Assembly (NCBI GenBank): GCA_019925095.2 | Contig: CM034392.1 | Coordinates: 7,204,887 to 7,268,886 of the forward strand | Direction: 5' to 3' | Source of the DNA: Dendrolimus kikuchii | Lineage: Eukaryota; Arthropoda; Insecta; Lepidoptera; Lasiocampidae | Length of the DNA stretch: 64,000 nucleotides | In this document: in pieces, positions 42,106-53,129 of the stretch | Layout: the number at the start of each line of letters is the position of its first letter | How positions within the stretch are numbered: position 1 is the stretch's first letter | Notes under the pieces: generated by a model | Database searches by the model: none | What the model was told of the DNA's origin: nothing | The model's input: the letters and a program-made list of their open reading frames with translations, nothing else | Position numbers and translations under genes: made by a program

Positions 42106-42680
42106 AATAATTCATTTATTTCAGAAATTGAGTATTTCCATATCATACAGTTTCATATTATAAATTATACCATTGTTATTAAAATTTAAATTCCAAAATG
42201 AGTACACGGCACAACAATTAATAAAACACATACTAGGGCATTACACCCGCGTCACTTATAAAACATCAACAACTTTATAAAACATCTCAAATAAAAATAT
42301 TATTGTTACATTTTCTATAGGTACTGAATTATTGATGTAAGCCAAGTAGTTTAAAGTTTCGCAGTTAGTTGAGGTTACACATTTGTAGTTATACTTTTAA
42401 TCTTGATGTCGCATTTGTTCTATTGTACTTTTATAAACCTACATGAATTTATTTGTAGACTACATAATCATTAAAAGATAACAAAAAAATATGTAATAAT
42501 TACTTACACGAATATTATAAGTTATGTGAATAGCTTATTTACTTAAGATATTTGATTTTATTCAAATAAAATTAAAAGATATTTTATATGCAAAAACACG
42601 TCGGTAACCGTTTTAGTTTTATTGACACAAGTGTAAGAAGCAACTTTTGTTGTAAATTAAAATATGGTATTTATCAGAAA
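42106..42680. other. AT-rich sequence without recognised features
   Basis: No ORF, repeat or RNA gene was recognised between the LINE tail and the tRNA array. Confidence 0.4.
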
Positions 42681-42689
42681 TCGAACATG

Positions 42690-42761
42690 TCTTCGGTAGT
42701 ATAGTGGTAAGTATCCCCGCCTGTCACGCGGGAGACCGGGGTTCGATTCCCCGTCGGAGAG
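42690..42761 (+). tRNA. tRNA-Asp-GTC: tRNA-Asp (GTC), gene 1
   Basis: 72 nt. Acceptor stem TCTTCGG pairs with TCGGAGA including G-U pairs; discriminator G. Anticodon loop ctGTCac, anticodon stem ccgc/gcgg. A box tagtatagtgg and B box ggttcgattcc are intact. No intron. A T4 pol III terminator follows at about 42766. First unit of a tandem array. Confidence 0.96.
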
Positions 42762-42834
42762 AAATCTTTTATGGTTTTTCTTCCCCGTCCATTTGTCAAA
42801 ATTAAATTATTATAATTTAACGACTCACATTAAG

Positions 42835-42906
42835 TCTTCGGTAGTATAGTGGTAAGTATCCCCGCCTGTCACGCGGGAGACCGGGGTTCGATTCCCCGCC
42901 GGAGAG
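42835..42906 (+). tRNA. tRNA-Asp-GTC: tRNA-Asp (GTC), gene 2
   Basis: Differs from gene 1 by one base in the acceptor 3' strand (ccggaga, restoring a G-C pair). Starts 145 bp after gene 1, and the 73-bp spacer is nearly identical, so the pair is a tandem duplication. TTTT follows. Confidence 0.96.
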
Positions 42907-42979
42907 AAAACTTTTATGGTTTTTCTTCCCCGTCCATTTGTCAATATTAAATTATTATAATTTAACCACTCACAGTAAG

Positions 42980-43051
42980 TCTTCGGTACTATAGTGTTAA
43001 GTATCCCCGCCTGTCACGCCCGAGACCGGGATTCAATTCCCGTAGGTAGTA
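42980..43051 (+). pseudogene. tRNA-Asp pseudogene, third unit of array
   Basis: Again 145 bp downstream. Changes disrupt the D arm (gtactatagtgttaa), the anticodon stem (cacgcccgag) and the T loop and acceptor (attcaattcccgtaggtag). It cannot fold normally. Confidence 0.85.
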
Positions 43052-43375
43052 AGGTAGTAATTTATTTTTAAACTCAAAGCCTTGTTGACACGAAAGCACG
43101 CTTGAATCGATTGCACTCAGATAGCTACTCGGACATCACTTGTACATGGCAGTTAGTAATCCGAATGCACTTGGAGAGCGGTGTCTGATCCAACTATACT
43201 GGCCGCGCTCAAATTTTTCGCATGACCTTGGAGAATTGGATGAATTTACGGAAAAATGTCCTCAACTGCTCTATCATCTTTAACATTGATAATCCACTTA
43301 AAAATCATACAATTGAGCTCGAATGCGTGAATGTTGCACTCCGTATATACTCGTATGAAGTTACTCGTTTTATCT

Positions 43376-43585
43376 TTGCAGGAACGGAAAGGGAATATAT
43401 TATTCAGCCTGCGGCCGGGGGGCTTCTCGTAAGAGATGACAGACCAACCCACAGCCAGGTGGTAATGCATTTGCACATCTGGATAGCGTATACTCTTTGT
43501 CTACAGTATACCGCTATAATAGCATTGTGTTCCCCTTCGAGGCAGACTGCATATTGGCGCCTCTGGTGTTGCAAATATCTATAAG
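43376..43585 (+). repeat. SINE-like family S1, copy 8a
   Basis: tttgcaggaacggaaaggga..cctgcggccggggggcttctcgtaagag...; diverged, ends at tgcaaatatctataag just before the next copy. Confidence 0.65.
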
Positions 43586-43586
43586 T

Positions 43587-43866
43587 GACGTGCAGGAACG
43601 GAGAAAGAATAAAACTTCCTGCGGCCAGTCGGCCTGTCGTAAGAGGCGACAAAACAACCCACGGCGAGGTGGTATATGCCCGTCTGGATGGCTACATCCT
43701 GATCTAAAATATGCCATCATAACAACCTTGACTTGTGTTCCGGCATTAGTGGCAAGGTTTCATCATCCCTTTAGAGAGCGGCAGCACATTGGTAGGACTT
43801 TTGGTGTTACAAAATCCATAGGCGATGGTAACCACTTTCCACCAGGTAGCCCGTCAACCTATCTAG
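43587..43866 (+). repeat. SINE-like family S1, copy 8b
   Basis: Follows 8a directly: gtgcaggaacggagaaagaat...ccataggcgatggtaaccact..gtcaacctatctag. Head-to-tail with 8a, implying insertion of one into the tail of the other. Confidence 0.7.
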
Positions 43867-44513
43867 TGTTTTTCAGTAATAAAAAACCTCGTTAGAGTGC
43901 ATTGTTATTGGTGTCAAGAAGCCGTTTGCAATGCCGCCTTTGCTTTTCGCTTCGTGATTTTGCAAAAAAGATATGTCAAGGCAGCCGTATTATACAAAAG
44001 TGCATTAAAAGGAGCGTTCACAGACGGGCCTACGCTGTTGAGAAAGCGTATTGTTCTTCAAAGCTGAGATTTGTTTTATGCATAATGGTATGTCGTATTT
44101 ATTGTGTGGTAAAGGTTACACATAGATCAAAGAAAATTGAAAGTTTTTATACATTTTATTTAAAATATTCACGGGTTTAATTTTAAAAAAAATGTAAAAT
44201 GATAGAGAATAGTTTAATATAATTTTATTTATAATTATCTATTTATTTACTTTTAGAGTGTAATTTTATAAATGTAAATGTATTTTAATTACATTGTAAA
44301 TGTATGTACTTGAGATAAAAGACCACAAAATATGTCTTTCCTAAACTTATATGTTTATCACAATGACTTTATAAATTAATACAATAAAAGAAAACTTATT
44401 TGTATTATATGTAAATAATATAACGTCGGAATATAAGAAAAAAAATTGTTTCTATAGTGATATCTATAACAATCGTGTAAACGTTAATTATTAATCCTAT
44501 CCCATGAAATTTT
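43867..44513. other. AT-rich sequence without recognised features
   Basis: A 92-codon plus-strand frame (43902-44180) has no recognisable motif and no splice context. Otherwise low complexity. Confidence 0.35.
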
Positions 44514-44985
44514 AAAATATTTTTAACCGACTTCAAAAAAAGAGAAGGTTCTCAATTGGTCTGTTTTTTGTATGTTCGTTACTCGAGTTTTCTCTCGGAT
44601 TGTGGACCGAGTTTCTAATTTTTTCATTCGATTCCAGTCGCATACCATGGTCAAAAAGTAAGGATCTGGTGAATGCATATCAGGGAAATCGAGAGCAACC
44701 CTTGTTGACGAGCGTCTACACCGAAGACGGAGGTAGCAACCTTGTATACGCGTGCCAGAACTATAATTTCTTCAGGCGCTTAATATATTATTTCTAAAGC
44801 TATTCAAGTATTTATGCAAATAAAAATCAAAAAATAAATATATAAAAACTTCTTTCTACAACATCTTAAATTCGGTGTGGAGTAAAACATAAAAAATACT
44901 ATATTTTGCAAATTTGTTGTTATTTTATATTTTACTTGGCACCGACTTCAAAATTTTGTAGAAAAAAGTCGGCTAAATATTTATT
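44514..44985. repeat. Interspersed element with CCGACTT ends
   Basis: Left end tttttaaccgacttcaaaaaaag, right end aaaaaagtcggctaaatattt, giving inverted termini. A direct copy of accgacttcaaaa also occurs at 44941. A familiar lepidopteran repeat type by recall. Confidence 0.5.
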
Positions 44986-45554
44986 TTTTTGCTTTTTAAT
45001 CTTAAATCGGTTTTATATTGTTAGAAAAAAAAAAAAAAAAAAATTAAATTGATTTTGTAGCACAAGGGATATGCAACCTGGCCAGTTTGTCTCGATTAGG
45101 CTTTTAAACGGATCAAAAGATTTCAATAATCATTTTTGAAGTTCAGAATATAAAATACAAATCCCGTGGGAAAGAAGTGGGGAGCACAGTGAGTATTTAA
45201 CTAATATCAAACATACGAACAAGGAGAAATTTAGACATGTACGTAACTCGTAAACAACCCCTTCTTCAGTGTATAAAATTGTTGCAACAAGTCATGAACA
45301 TAGTACATAATACAAGTTGTGACACAGAAGTTTTGCATGTTAAACGACAAACTAGACTTGAACGGGTATTGAAGCGAAATAGGTGAGATAAAACATGCAT
45401 GCGCTTTCCATATAAATATGGTCTCCAGAGATTCGCATATGAACTGCTTTACACGATCATGTAACTTTACTCAAGGGATTAAAGATGTTTAAATTGATTT
45501 TAAGGAGAGCAAACCTGTTAGAAGGTGAATGTGAATTACGGTAGTACTAGAATA

Positions 45555-45700
45555 TAATAGAATAGATAACACTTTATTGCTCACTAAATATACAATTACA
45601 AAATTGTACAATTAAAATATAGTAATGGTAAAAATAATAGGTGGCCTTATCGCTTAAAGCAATATCTTCCAGGCAACCAAGCTTAAGGAATAATCGAACC
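45555..45700 (-). repeat. LINE 3'-tail repeat family T, copy 5
   Basis: gaatagataacactttattgctcac...ataggtggccttatcgcttaaagcaatatcttccaggcaacc. Confidence 0.6.
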
Positions 45701-46011
45701 TAATCTGGCGATGTAGGTGGTGCAGATTATTAGATATAAATTAAACAGACATACTTAAACTACATATTTAATAAATTAAATACACATACTTAAATTCCTT
45801 TAAAAATTAAACGTATACAAACATATGTACATGAGAATTAAGCACAATTATTTAAAAAGTAGTCTTTTCTGAGTGTGTTCTTAAATGTAGGCAATATTTA
45901 AGCCTCTCTGACAGTAAGAAGCAGCGCATTCCAAATTTTGACAGCCTATACTGAAAAGGTGTGTGCATATTATACGTCGCGGCTGACGGACGCCACTGAC
46001 GGGCGTGGCTG

Positions 46012-46424
46012 AAAGTGCCCACACATTCCGGGACCCCTTCGTCAGCCGCGGCTGACAGACCCGTCAGAACAATGTGCACACCAGAACGGTAACACACTCT
46101 CCACATAGTATAAGGATGTCCGAACAAAAAAGCACAAGTCCGCGACTTACGACTTATAATGTGCACACTTGAATGGACTTTCCTTATCCAGATACGTTGT
46201 AAGCCATGTCCTCAGCCGCGTCCGTTGGACGCGACTTATAATATACACACACCTTTATAACATGGCTAAGGAAGGTCCATTGAAGTATGCACATTGTAAA
46301 TCGCGGACATGAACATGAGCGTTCGGGCGTTTGGAGAGTGTGTTACGGTTCTAGTGTGCACATTGGTTCGGACGCGTCTGTCAGCCGCGGCTGACGGACG
46401 CGTCCCAGAATGTGTGGGCACTTT
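46012..46424. mobile_element. GC-rich fold-back element (413 bp)
   Basis: Ends aaagtgcccacacattc and gaatgtgtgggcacttt are perfectly inverted. Both arms continue inverted for well over 100 bp (including gtcagccgcggctgac in each arm and gtaacacactctcc / ggagagtgtgttac). The left neighbour 45955-46011 repeats internal motifs of the element (aaggtgtgtg..tattata..gtcgc). No transposase. A non-autonomous DNA transposon is inferred. Confidence 0.8.
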
Positions 46425-46540
46425 AAAGGAATTGTCATAAAAAGATGAGGTATGTCTAGGTGTCGTGAGTTTGCGATACGTATGAGTGCGCAAATTGTAA
46501 TTTAAAACGTAAAAATGTACCTAATTATTAAGCAGATAAT

Positions 46541-46686
46541 AAATGGTTCATTTTTGTCTTTTAATTTCAATGAATCAACAAAAGTGATTCTTATAGACAT
46601 AAACTGTTATCATTCAATGCCATTGAAAACCGTTGTTCCCTTTCAGTTCTGTGCTTTTCAACCAAATTGAATCAATCCGTATAGTA
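46541..46686 (-). repeat. MITE family M3, copy 3
   Basis: atggttcatttttgtcttttaatttcaatgaatcaa..ccctttcagttctgtgcttttcaacc..gaatcaatcc shares blocks with 36490-36744. Confidence 0.5.
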
Positions 46687-46797
46687 ACAGCATTATCTAT
46701 GCGATTAAATCCTGGGGCTATCTGGAAGATATCACTTTTTAGCGTTAAGACCCTTTGTTTATAATTATATATATATTTTAGTCTATAAGTATAAATA

Positions 46798-47036
46798 TTC
46801 GGCAGACAAGCATACATATTGTATTTTCCCAAATTAAGTAAGTTACGTTTATGTTATGGGTAATATATAAAGGACTACTCTGGGGCCGATTCCAAACACC
46901 CAGACTATATAGTAAATAACGGAGAAAATTCGTTTCCGTAATTTATCATACCAGGAATTGAACCCGAAATTTCTGCGTTGCAGTGTTGTCGGCCGGCAAA
47001 GGCTTCCCTCACTCAACGACAGAGGCTGTCGAGGAG
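46798..47036 (-). repeat. tRNA-derived SINE, copy 3
   Basis: Antisense: cagacaagcatacatattgtattttcccaaattaag...ggggccgattccaaacacccag...ggaattgaacccg (B box) ...cgacagaggctgtc. Matches 8905-9152. Confidence 0.65.
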
Positions 47037-47051
47037 TATATTTTCTACGAA

Positions 47052-47135
47052 TCAATAGATCGCGCTGTACAATAATTAAGGTCGCAAACGATTCCCGAAA
47101 CGTACAAAGAATATATACAAATTTCCAATATAGAT
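47052..47135. repeat. Short interspersed repeat, copy 2
   Basis: Partner of 37648-37732; abuts the SINE at its low-coordinate side. Confidence 0.55.
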
Positions 47136-48467
47136 TAGATTAGACGTACCCATAGTTTTTTGTCTGGGTAATTATGGTTTGTGGTAGCTCAAAAAGTAAT
47201 ATTTCAAAAATGAGATTTTCAGTACAAAAACACAATTCTTCTAAACAATGTCTATCTTGCAACTATATTTAGACAGGCATATTATTTTCGTGGTATGATA
47301 AATACCTATATATATTTATTAAAAACAATTAAAAAAGTGATTGATGACTCATTACCATGCGATAATGAGTATCACTTTTAATGTGTTGTATTGTATAATA
47401 ACTATTAATAATAATGCGATTATATTGATGCTAATAAACCTATATAATATATCGCATTAATAAATGCATTATTAATGCGATTATGATATATTATTATGTA
47501 ATATTTTCTAATGAATTTCTTTTAACCGGTTTATCTTTGAATATAATCTAAGGAGTTTACAAACTTCGTGCAACTATCTATACAAATACTATAAAGAGGT
47601 AAAGTTTGTGACGCTGTGGGGGGTAATCTCTGGATCTACTAAACCGATTTAAAAAAATTACTGTTGGAAAGCTACGTTAACAGGGAGTGTCATAGGCTAC
47701 ATAACATGACGTTATATACCACGGGAGCGGGACAGAGCGCGGGTGAAACCATGCCGGGCCGCTATTATTAGTTAAAAGGGTAAGTCCCTAAATTGGTAAC
47801 TCTAGCTTTTGGTCATGAGTTTTCAAACTTCGAAATAGTAACCCTAAACAAGAATCAGTTTTTAAACAAATCTTAAAGTTTCCTTGACTTTGAAACAAAT
47901 TTGTATTCACTTTGTAAAACTATACACCTTGTGCACGAAGCAACTGAAGAGATGAATACACAATAGAGTTGCACCACCTTGTTAGTGGTTGCTCTACTTC
48001 AGACGAGCGGTTTCAATTCATATTTATTTACTCGTTCATAATTAGTCGCTTCCAAAACGGCCAACACTCGTTTGTATTAAGTTGTGATGGCTCAACGGCT
48101 AGGATATCAGTAACTAACTTTAAAGTTTTTAGTGTTAAGCCTGGCTAAAAGGAAATGGGCGAATCTCCCGCGTGTATCATTGGCCGTAACCAGGCCTTTT
48201 AAATCCTATATCTTATTTTTTTTTTCTTTTTAAGTACCTTTTTGTCCATAAATAGCCATGTCTGATTAACACAATACAATCATGCTAATACATTTATTAT
48301 AATATTATATGTATTTTGTAATATATTATTGTATATTATATCTATGACTATGTATATATGTATGTATTTGTATATTTATTTGTTAAATTAGTTTGAGTAT
48401 TTATGTGTCCCTTGCCTTCTTCCTGCACCATCTACATCGCCTGATTCAAATTTGTTTTTGATTTAGG
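47136..48467. other. AT-rich sequence with Helitron-like remnant
   Basis: 47330-47530 carries repeated gcgattat/ataatgcg motifs in both orientations. 47555-47770 resembles a Helitron-like repeat ending cgggtgaaaccatgccgggccgct. No gene seen. Confidence 0.35.
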
Positions 48468-48600
48468 TTGCCTGGAAGAGATCGCTTTGAGCGATAAGGT
48501 CGCCTATTGTATCGTCTAGAAAATATTGTAAATATGGTCTGTTTTTGTAATTGTATGTTTTGGTGTGCAATAAAGAGTTATCTCTTTCTCTCTCTTTCTG
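48468..48600 (+). repeat. LINE 3'-tail repeat family T, copy 6 (sense)
   Basis: gttgcctggaagagatcgctttgagcgataaggtcgcc...gtgtgcaataaagagttatctc then a (CT)-rich tail. It is the only plus-orientation copy and shows the AATAAA before the tail. Confidence 0.65.
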
Positions 48601-49487
48601 TTTATAACAATTGAGGCTAAAAAAACGCGATGGTAGACAATGAAGAGTACAGGCAGGACAGGATATTCGTCCAGACGTGCAACTACTGTTTAAGCATATA
48701 ATACTACATTATAAAATTTAATAAAATTTATTATAAATATTTGTATGCTCCTATGTGAGCAAACATGTGTACACATAACATCTATGCCAACTGTTTAACT
48801 ATGTTTTGAACAAATAAATGTGATTTGATTTGTTAGGCAATACAATTACGTAGTTTATGCCTATTATCATAATTACAAGCCAATCATGACAATAACACAT
48901 AAAGAGAAACCAGCACATATGTATTAACGATTATTTCGTTTAAGATTAGTAAGATACACACTTCTAATTGCCTAAAAATTTACCCCTTCCACCGCTAACC
49001 TTTAAAATATAACATGGAAATGTTTAAAATTTAGTTTGGTAGAATTTCATAAACATTTTATATAAATATATCAGATGAAGTTTGACATTGACATATTTTC
49101 GGTGACTACAGGAACCCATTATAAAATAGCAAAACCAGAGCATGTTCTTCAGCACCACAGATGCCACTGTGCAACACGTATTTGGCCATTTTAATTGTTT
49201 TTTAAAGGTAAAATTATTTTCCATTTTTTAACTTGTTGTAACAAACCGTAAATTTCTATATTTGAAAACACCACATTACAAGACCTTTTATACTCGTATT
49301 ACTGCAATTTTAGTACAAGACGCTCGTCTATCACGTTATTAAAAAGTGTGGACACGAAACTACTTATTTTCCCGCATAATCCAGGCTGGACTTCAGGGGA
49401 ATGTAAATATGCCATACCTACCTTGCGTTGAATTATATGACTTAAAGCTATTATATTATTATAATTTCACGTGCTCATTTATATTAA
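48601..49487. other. AT-rich sequence without recognised gene
   Basis: 48715-48835 ends ..caaataaatgtgatttgatttg, probably another LINE 3' tail. A short minus-strand frame near 49200-49110 (MAKYVLHSGICGAEEHA) starts with a fair context but stops after about 27 codons and is unrecognised. Confidence 0.3.
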
Positions 49488-49740
49488 AACTAGCTTCTGC
49501 CCACGATTTTGTCCGCGTGGAATAATTTAAAAAAAGTAAGTTAAAAAGCACCCCCCCATTTTGAAACATTCTTAATTGGTGCTCCGCTCCTATTGGTCTT
49601 AGCGTGATGATATATAGCCTTCCTCGATAAATGGGCTATCTAACACTGAATGAATTTTTCAAATCAGACTAGTAGTTTCTGAGATTAGCGCGTTCAAGCA
49701 AACAAACAAACTCTTCAGCTTTATATATAAGTATAAGTTA
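49488..49740 (-). repeat. Helitron-like element, degenerate
   Basis: Low-coordinate end actagcttctgcccacgattttgtccgcgtgg is antisense to the CCGCGGGC..AGCTAGT type terminus. A poly-C run is at 49553-49558. Confidence 0.5.
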
Positions 49741-49765
49741 ATTTATTTAGTAGGCAGGTCACATT

Positions 49766-49862
49766 TTTTTATTTTATTGCAGTAGCTCAGCAGACAGGCA
49801 GACGGCCCACTTGATGGAAAGTGGTTACCATCGCCTATGGACATTTGCAATGGACATATGGA
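49766..49862 (-). repeat. SINE-like family S1, copy 9, 3' portion (split)
   Basis: tttttattttattgcagtagctcagcag..ggacatttgcaa; its missing 5' portion resumes at 50197. Interrupted by the plus-strand copy in between. Confidence 0.75.
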
Positions 49863-49866
49863 CTTT

Positions 49867-50196
49867 CATCCGTGCAGGAACGGAGAAAGAATACAATTTC
49901 CTGCGGCCGGGCGGCCTGTCGTAAGAGGCGACCAAACAACCCACAGCCAGGTGGTAGGGCATTTGCCCAACTGGATGGCTACCACCCCTGGTCTAAAGTA
50001 TGTCGCCATAACAACCTTGAGTTGTGTTCCGGCATTAGTGACCAGGTTCCAGTCACCCTTAAGAGAGCAGCAGCGCATTTGTAGCAACTTTGCTGTTGCA
50101 AATGTCCATAGGCGATGGTAACCGCTTTCCATCAAGTGGGCCGTTTGCCTGTCTGCTGATCTCCTGCAATAAAAAAAAAAAAAAAAAAAAAAAAAA
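49867..50196 (+). repeat. SINE-like family S1, copy 10 (full length, A26 tail)
   Basis: atccgtgcaggaacggagaaag..cctgcggccgggcggcctgtcgtaagaggcgac..ccataggcgatggtaaccgctttcc..gatctcctgcaat followed by 26 uninterrupted A. The long pure A tail and intact sequence suggest the youngest copy. It sits inside copy 9. Confidence 0.85.
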
Positions 50197-50426
50197 CATC
50201 AAAGGTGCTACAAATGCGCTGCTGCTCTCTTAAGGGAGACTGGAACCTGGTCACTAATGCCGGAACACAACTCAAGGTTGTTATGGCGACATACTTTAGA
50301 CCAGGGGTGGTAGCCATCCAGTCGGGCAAATGCCCTACCACCTGGCTGTGGGTTGTTTTGTCGCCTCTTACGACAGGCCGCCCGGCCGCAGGAAATTGTA
50401 TTCTTTCTCCGTTCCTGCACGGATAA
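50197..50426 (-). repeat. SINE-like family S1, copy 9, 5' portion
   Basis: Continues from 49862: aaaggtgctacaaatgcgctgctgctctc..tctttctccgttcctgcacggat. Confidence 0.8.
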
Positions 50427-50639
50427 AACATGCACAGTATTCATTATATTATTTATGTTCCTTGCTTTGTGTAACAATTAAGTTTTCCACTTGAATGTAT
50501 CCGCCTATGCGTGTAATAGGGGCGCGTTCATGGACCGATAGAATGAAAGAAGTGGTTACTCTAAATTTTGATTCCATATACGTGTGTTCGATATAAGTTA
50601 TTCACTCGTTTAATGTTTCGAGACTGTGCTATTCGAAAT

Positions 50640-50915
50640 TTTAAACTTGAGAACGACTTTATCGATTTTGATGATTTTTTTTGTGTTTGTTTAAGTGTCC
50701 CCGGATGGTTTAAAGACTTTATATTCTCAATTGGAACCGGTACGTGACGCTGGGATTGGGTTCTAGGATCCTCCTAATCTCCTGGACCGATTTTGATGAT
50801 TTTGTTTATGTGTGTTGGAGTTGGCCCCGGACAATTGGAACCGGTAGGAGGCACTAGAATCGTGTCCTAGATTTTTATTTTTTCAGGGCAGGGCAACCCC
50901 TGGCGAGACCGCTAG
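50640..50915 (+). repeat. Helitron-like repeat family H2, copy 5
   Basis: Two successive gattttgatgattttttt/gtgttg..ccccgga blocks, then ggcagggcaacccctggcgagaccgctag|T. The duplicated middle is specific to this copy. Confidence 0.5.
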
Positions 50916-51463
50916 TATTTTAATAATAGATAATTAAACTTCTTTACCATTAAATTGATGTTTCTATGGGTATGTGATTTCATAATAACTATCTAATTTC
51001 AAATAAGATTTGCTTTTTGTACGATGCTTTTTAGAAATGTTGTCTATCAGTAAGTCTGAAAAATTGTCTCGAATAGACACACCGACGAAAGGGCTCAACG
51101 AATTTCAATTAAAATGTTGTATGTATGTTATCTCAATACCTTGTAAGGTCCAAAAATATGAATATAAAGGACAAGATAAGGGCGAATGAAGTGAAGGACA
51201 GAACTAAAGTTAAATAATAATTGAAATTCAATATTTTACACATACCAGAAGAATCTAAACAGATAATGTGAGTTACACAGTGGAAACCCAAGTGCCTTTA
51301 TATGCTATTTCTAAGCAACGAAATACAAGTTTCCATTTGTTTCATTAATGAACCACTTCTCAGATGAAGTAAGTAGTTCAGTGAACTTTTCTAACAATGT
51401 ATACTAAACTCTATCCGTGTGCTACTTCCCTTTCTCAAATACTGATAATTTATATTGTTTTCT

Positions 51464-51634
51464 AGCAGAAGGTGATGTCAGGAGCCTTAAGAGCAGACGA
51501 GCCTGCATGACAAGAGTTATGAATGTCAAAAAAGCAAGTGAGGTGTGTAAGAATAAGCCCAAATGGCGCTCTGTTGTTCGTGCCTACCCCGCAAGGGAAC
51601 TGGCGTGAAGTTATGTATGTATGTATGTATATTG
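51464..51634 (+). mobile_element. RTE-like LINE, 3' fragment, copy 4
   Basis: Starts tagcagaaggtgatgtcaggagcc and ends ggcgtgaagttatgtatgtatgtatgtat. Codes for [19 protein letters not shown] in the original frame. Confidence 0.8.
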
Positions 51635-51879
51635 TTTTCTATATTAAAAGAATTGCATGAAATTGAATTAAAACGGCTTATAATCAAGGCTACAATAAGT
51701 AAAAAGCAATTAAGCTCACTGTACCTTTCAGGGCCTAAAGTATGTATGGCATTATAAAAAATATAGACAAAAATAATACAAGTATGAAATAATAACCTTA
51801 TTATAAGTAGTCTAAGACAGTAGTTTAAAAATAAAGATACATATACAGAGCGTTCCATTAGTAAGTAGCTCACAACGCC

Positions 51880-52105
51880 CAAAATACTCCGTTAGCCGTT
51901 CTACAAGGCGGCCGCGGTCGTTGTGGTCGTTGCGATAACGTCACTAATGACGTCATCATTTTCGATCACACAACGCTCACAACGACCCATGTCAAGAGGT
52001 AAGTCGAATAGCCGTTCCACTTGGGTTTACGATTGTAACGCCGTCAAGCAAGTGGAACGGGTAAAATTACGGTCGTGAACGTGGTCGTCGTGAATCCCTA
52101 ATGGG
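51880..52105. repeat. GC-richer repeat with internal hairpin
   Basis: gccgttctacaaggcggccgcggtcgttgtggtcgttg..gacgtcatcat..., then an inverted pair ccgttccacttg (52012) and caagtggaacgg (52049), then ggtcgtgaacgtggtcgtcgtgaatcc. Probably a non-autonomous DNA element. Boundaries uncertain. Confidence 0.45.
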
Positions 52106-52227
52106 AGGTATCCATAGTGCACCCAAAAAAAGAAAAAAAAAACACTATGCGAAAGAGAAAGCACAAATGGTTGGGATGCGTAAGGAAGGCATCGATGCAT
52201 CTTCTGTATTAATAAAAGTTAAGGTGA

Positions 52228-52408
52228 TTAAGGGCCTATTTTTCAATAATCAGATAAATGTTATTCTATAGAATGAAACACAACATGAGAAAACTATAAA
52301 TGACAGTTGCATGAAAATAGTTGAATTGTTTCGCTTTTGAATTTAGTCAGGTTATTATATAATTTATTCGACTGATAAATTTTCTGATGATTGAAAAATC
52401 GGTCCTAA
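52228..52408. repeat. MITE family M2, TIR ttaggRccSatttttcaat
   Basis: 181 bp with ends ttaagggcctatttttcaataatcag and its approximate inverse ctgatgattgaaaaatcggtcctaa. No ORF. Confidence 0.65.
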
Positions 52409-52491
52409 GATATGACAAAAAGAACTCCAATATTTTTAAGCACTATTTTTTATGTAATAATCTATTAATCATGTATAATAAAAAAAGTCTT

Positions 52492-52563
52492 CTCTCCGGC
52501 GGGGAATCGAACCCCGGTCTCCCGCGTGACAGGCGGGGATACTGACCACTATACTACCGAAGA
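52492..52563 (-). tRNA. tRNA-Asp-GTC: tRNA-Asp (GTC), gene 3
   Basis: Minus strand. Same as gene 2 except gtcagt for gtaagt in the D arm. All stems pair; TTTTTT terminator on the low-coordinate side. Confidence 0.96.
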
Positions 52564-52942
52564 CTTACCTCAAAATTTGAAATTTTATTAGTTTAATTTG
52601 ACATTATCGTATTTATATAAGTTCAACCGTTTTTCTCTTCAATAGTTCTTTTTATCTTCTCGATTCTTTCATTTCCTCTTCCTAGACGCTGTACCTAGAA
52701 GGCTGGCAACATTACTGCACTGAATACAAAGGCTAATAATTTTTTCAGCTATTAATTAATTCATTTTAATGCTTAACCTTATTTAAATGTGTGTTCAGTT
52801 TTATTTCAAGTATTCTTTGCAATTTTACTAAACTTTATTTCTAATTTGGATTTAATACATTTTATGAATAAATTAAGTTATTTGGATAACATTTAAACTT
52901 GAATATGATCACAAAAAAATGAAAAAGAGCATAAAAAGTTTT

Positions 52943-53014
52943 CTCTCCGGCGGGGAATCGAACCCCGGTCTCCCGCGTGACAGGCGGGGATACTGACCAC
53001 TATACTACCGAAGA
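52943..53014 (-). tRNA. tRNA-Asp-GTC: tRNA-Asp (GTC), gene 4
   Basis: Identical to gene 3 through the 72 nt, but the flanks differ, so this is not a simple recent tandem copy. TTTTT terminator downstream on the minus strand. Confidence 0.96.
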
Positions 53015-53129
53015 CTTGAAGCAGGGTCTGAAAATAAGTTTTAGTTACTACTATCAATTGCACCGCAATGTGATGATGTCATTGCACAGCTATTATTAGG
53101 AGGCGCTATGATTCACTTCCACAGCATTC

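Larger units (their letters stand above)
42690..43060 (+). repeat. 145-bp tandem array carrying tRNA-Asp
   Basis: Units 42690-42834, 42835-42979 and 42980 onward share the tRNA and the spacer with the ttatggtttttcttccccgtccatttgtca block. Confidence 0.9.

Noticed and set aside
45852..46493. 104- and 75-codon minus-strand frames
   Set aside because: They fall in the GC-rich fold-back element and mirror its inverted arms.
49821..50477. Several frames of 70-99 codons reading QERRKN..CRKRRQNN-like sequence
   Set aside because: Each S1 repeat copy yields the same frames in all orientations; they are fortuitous repeat ORFs.
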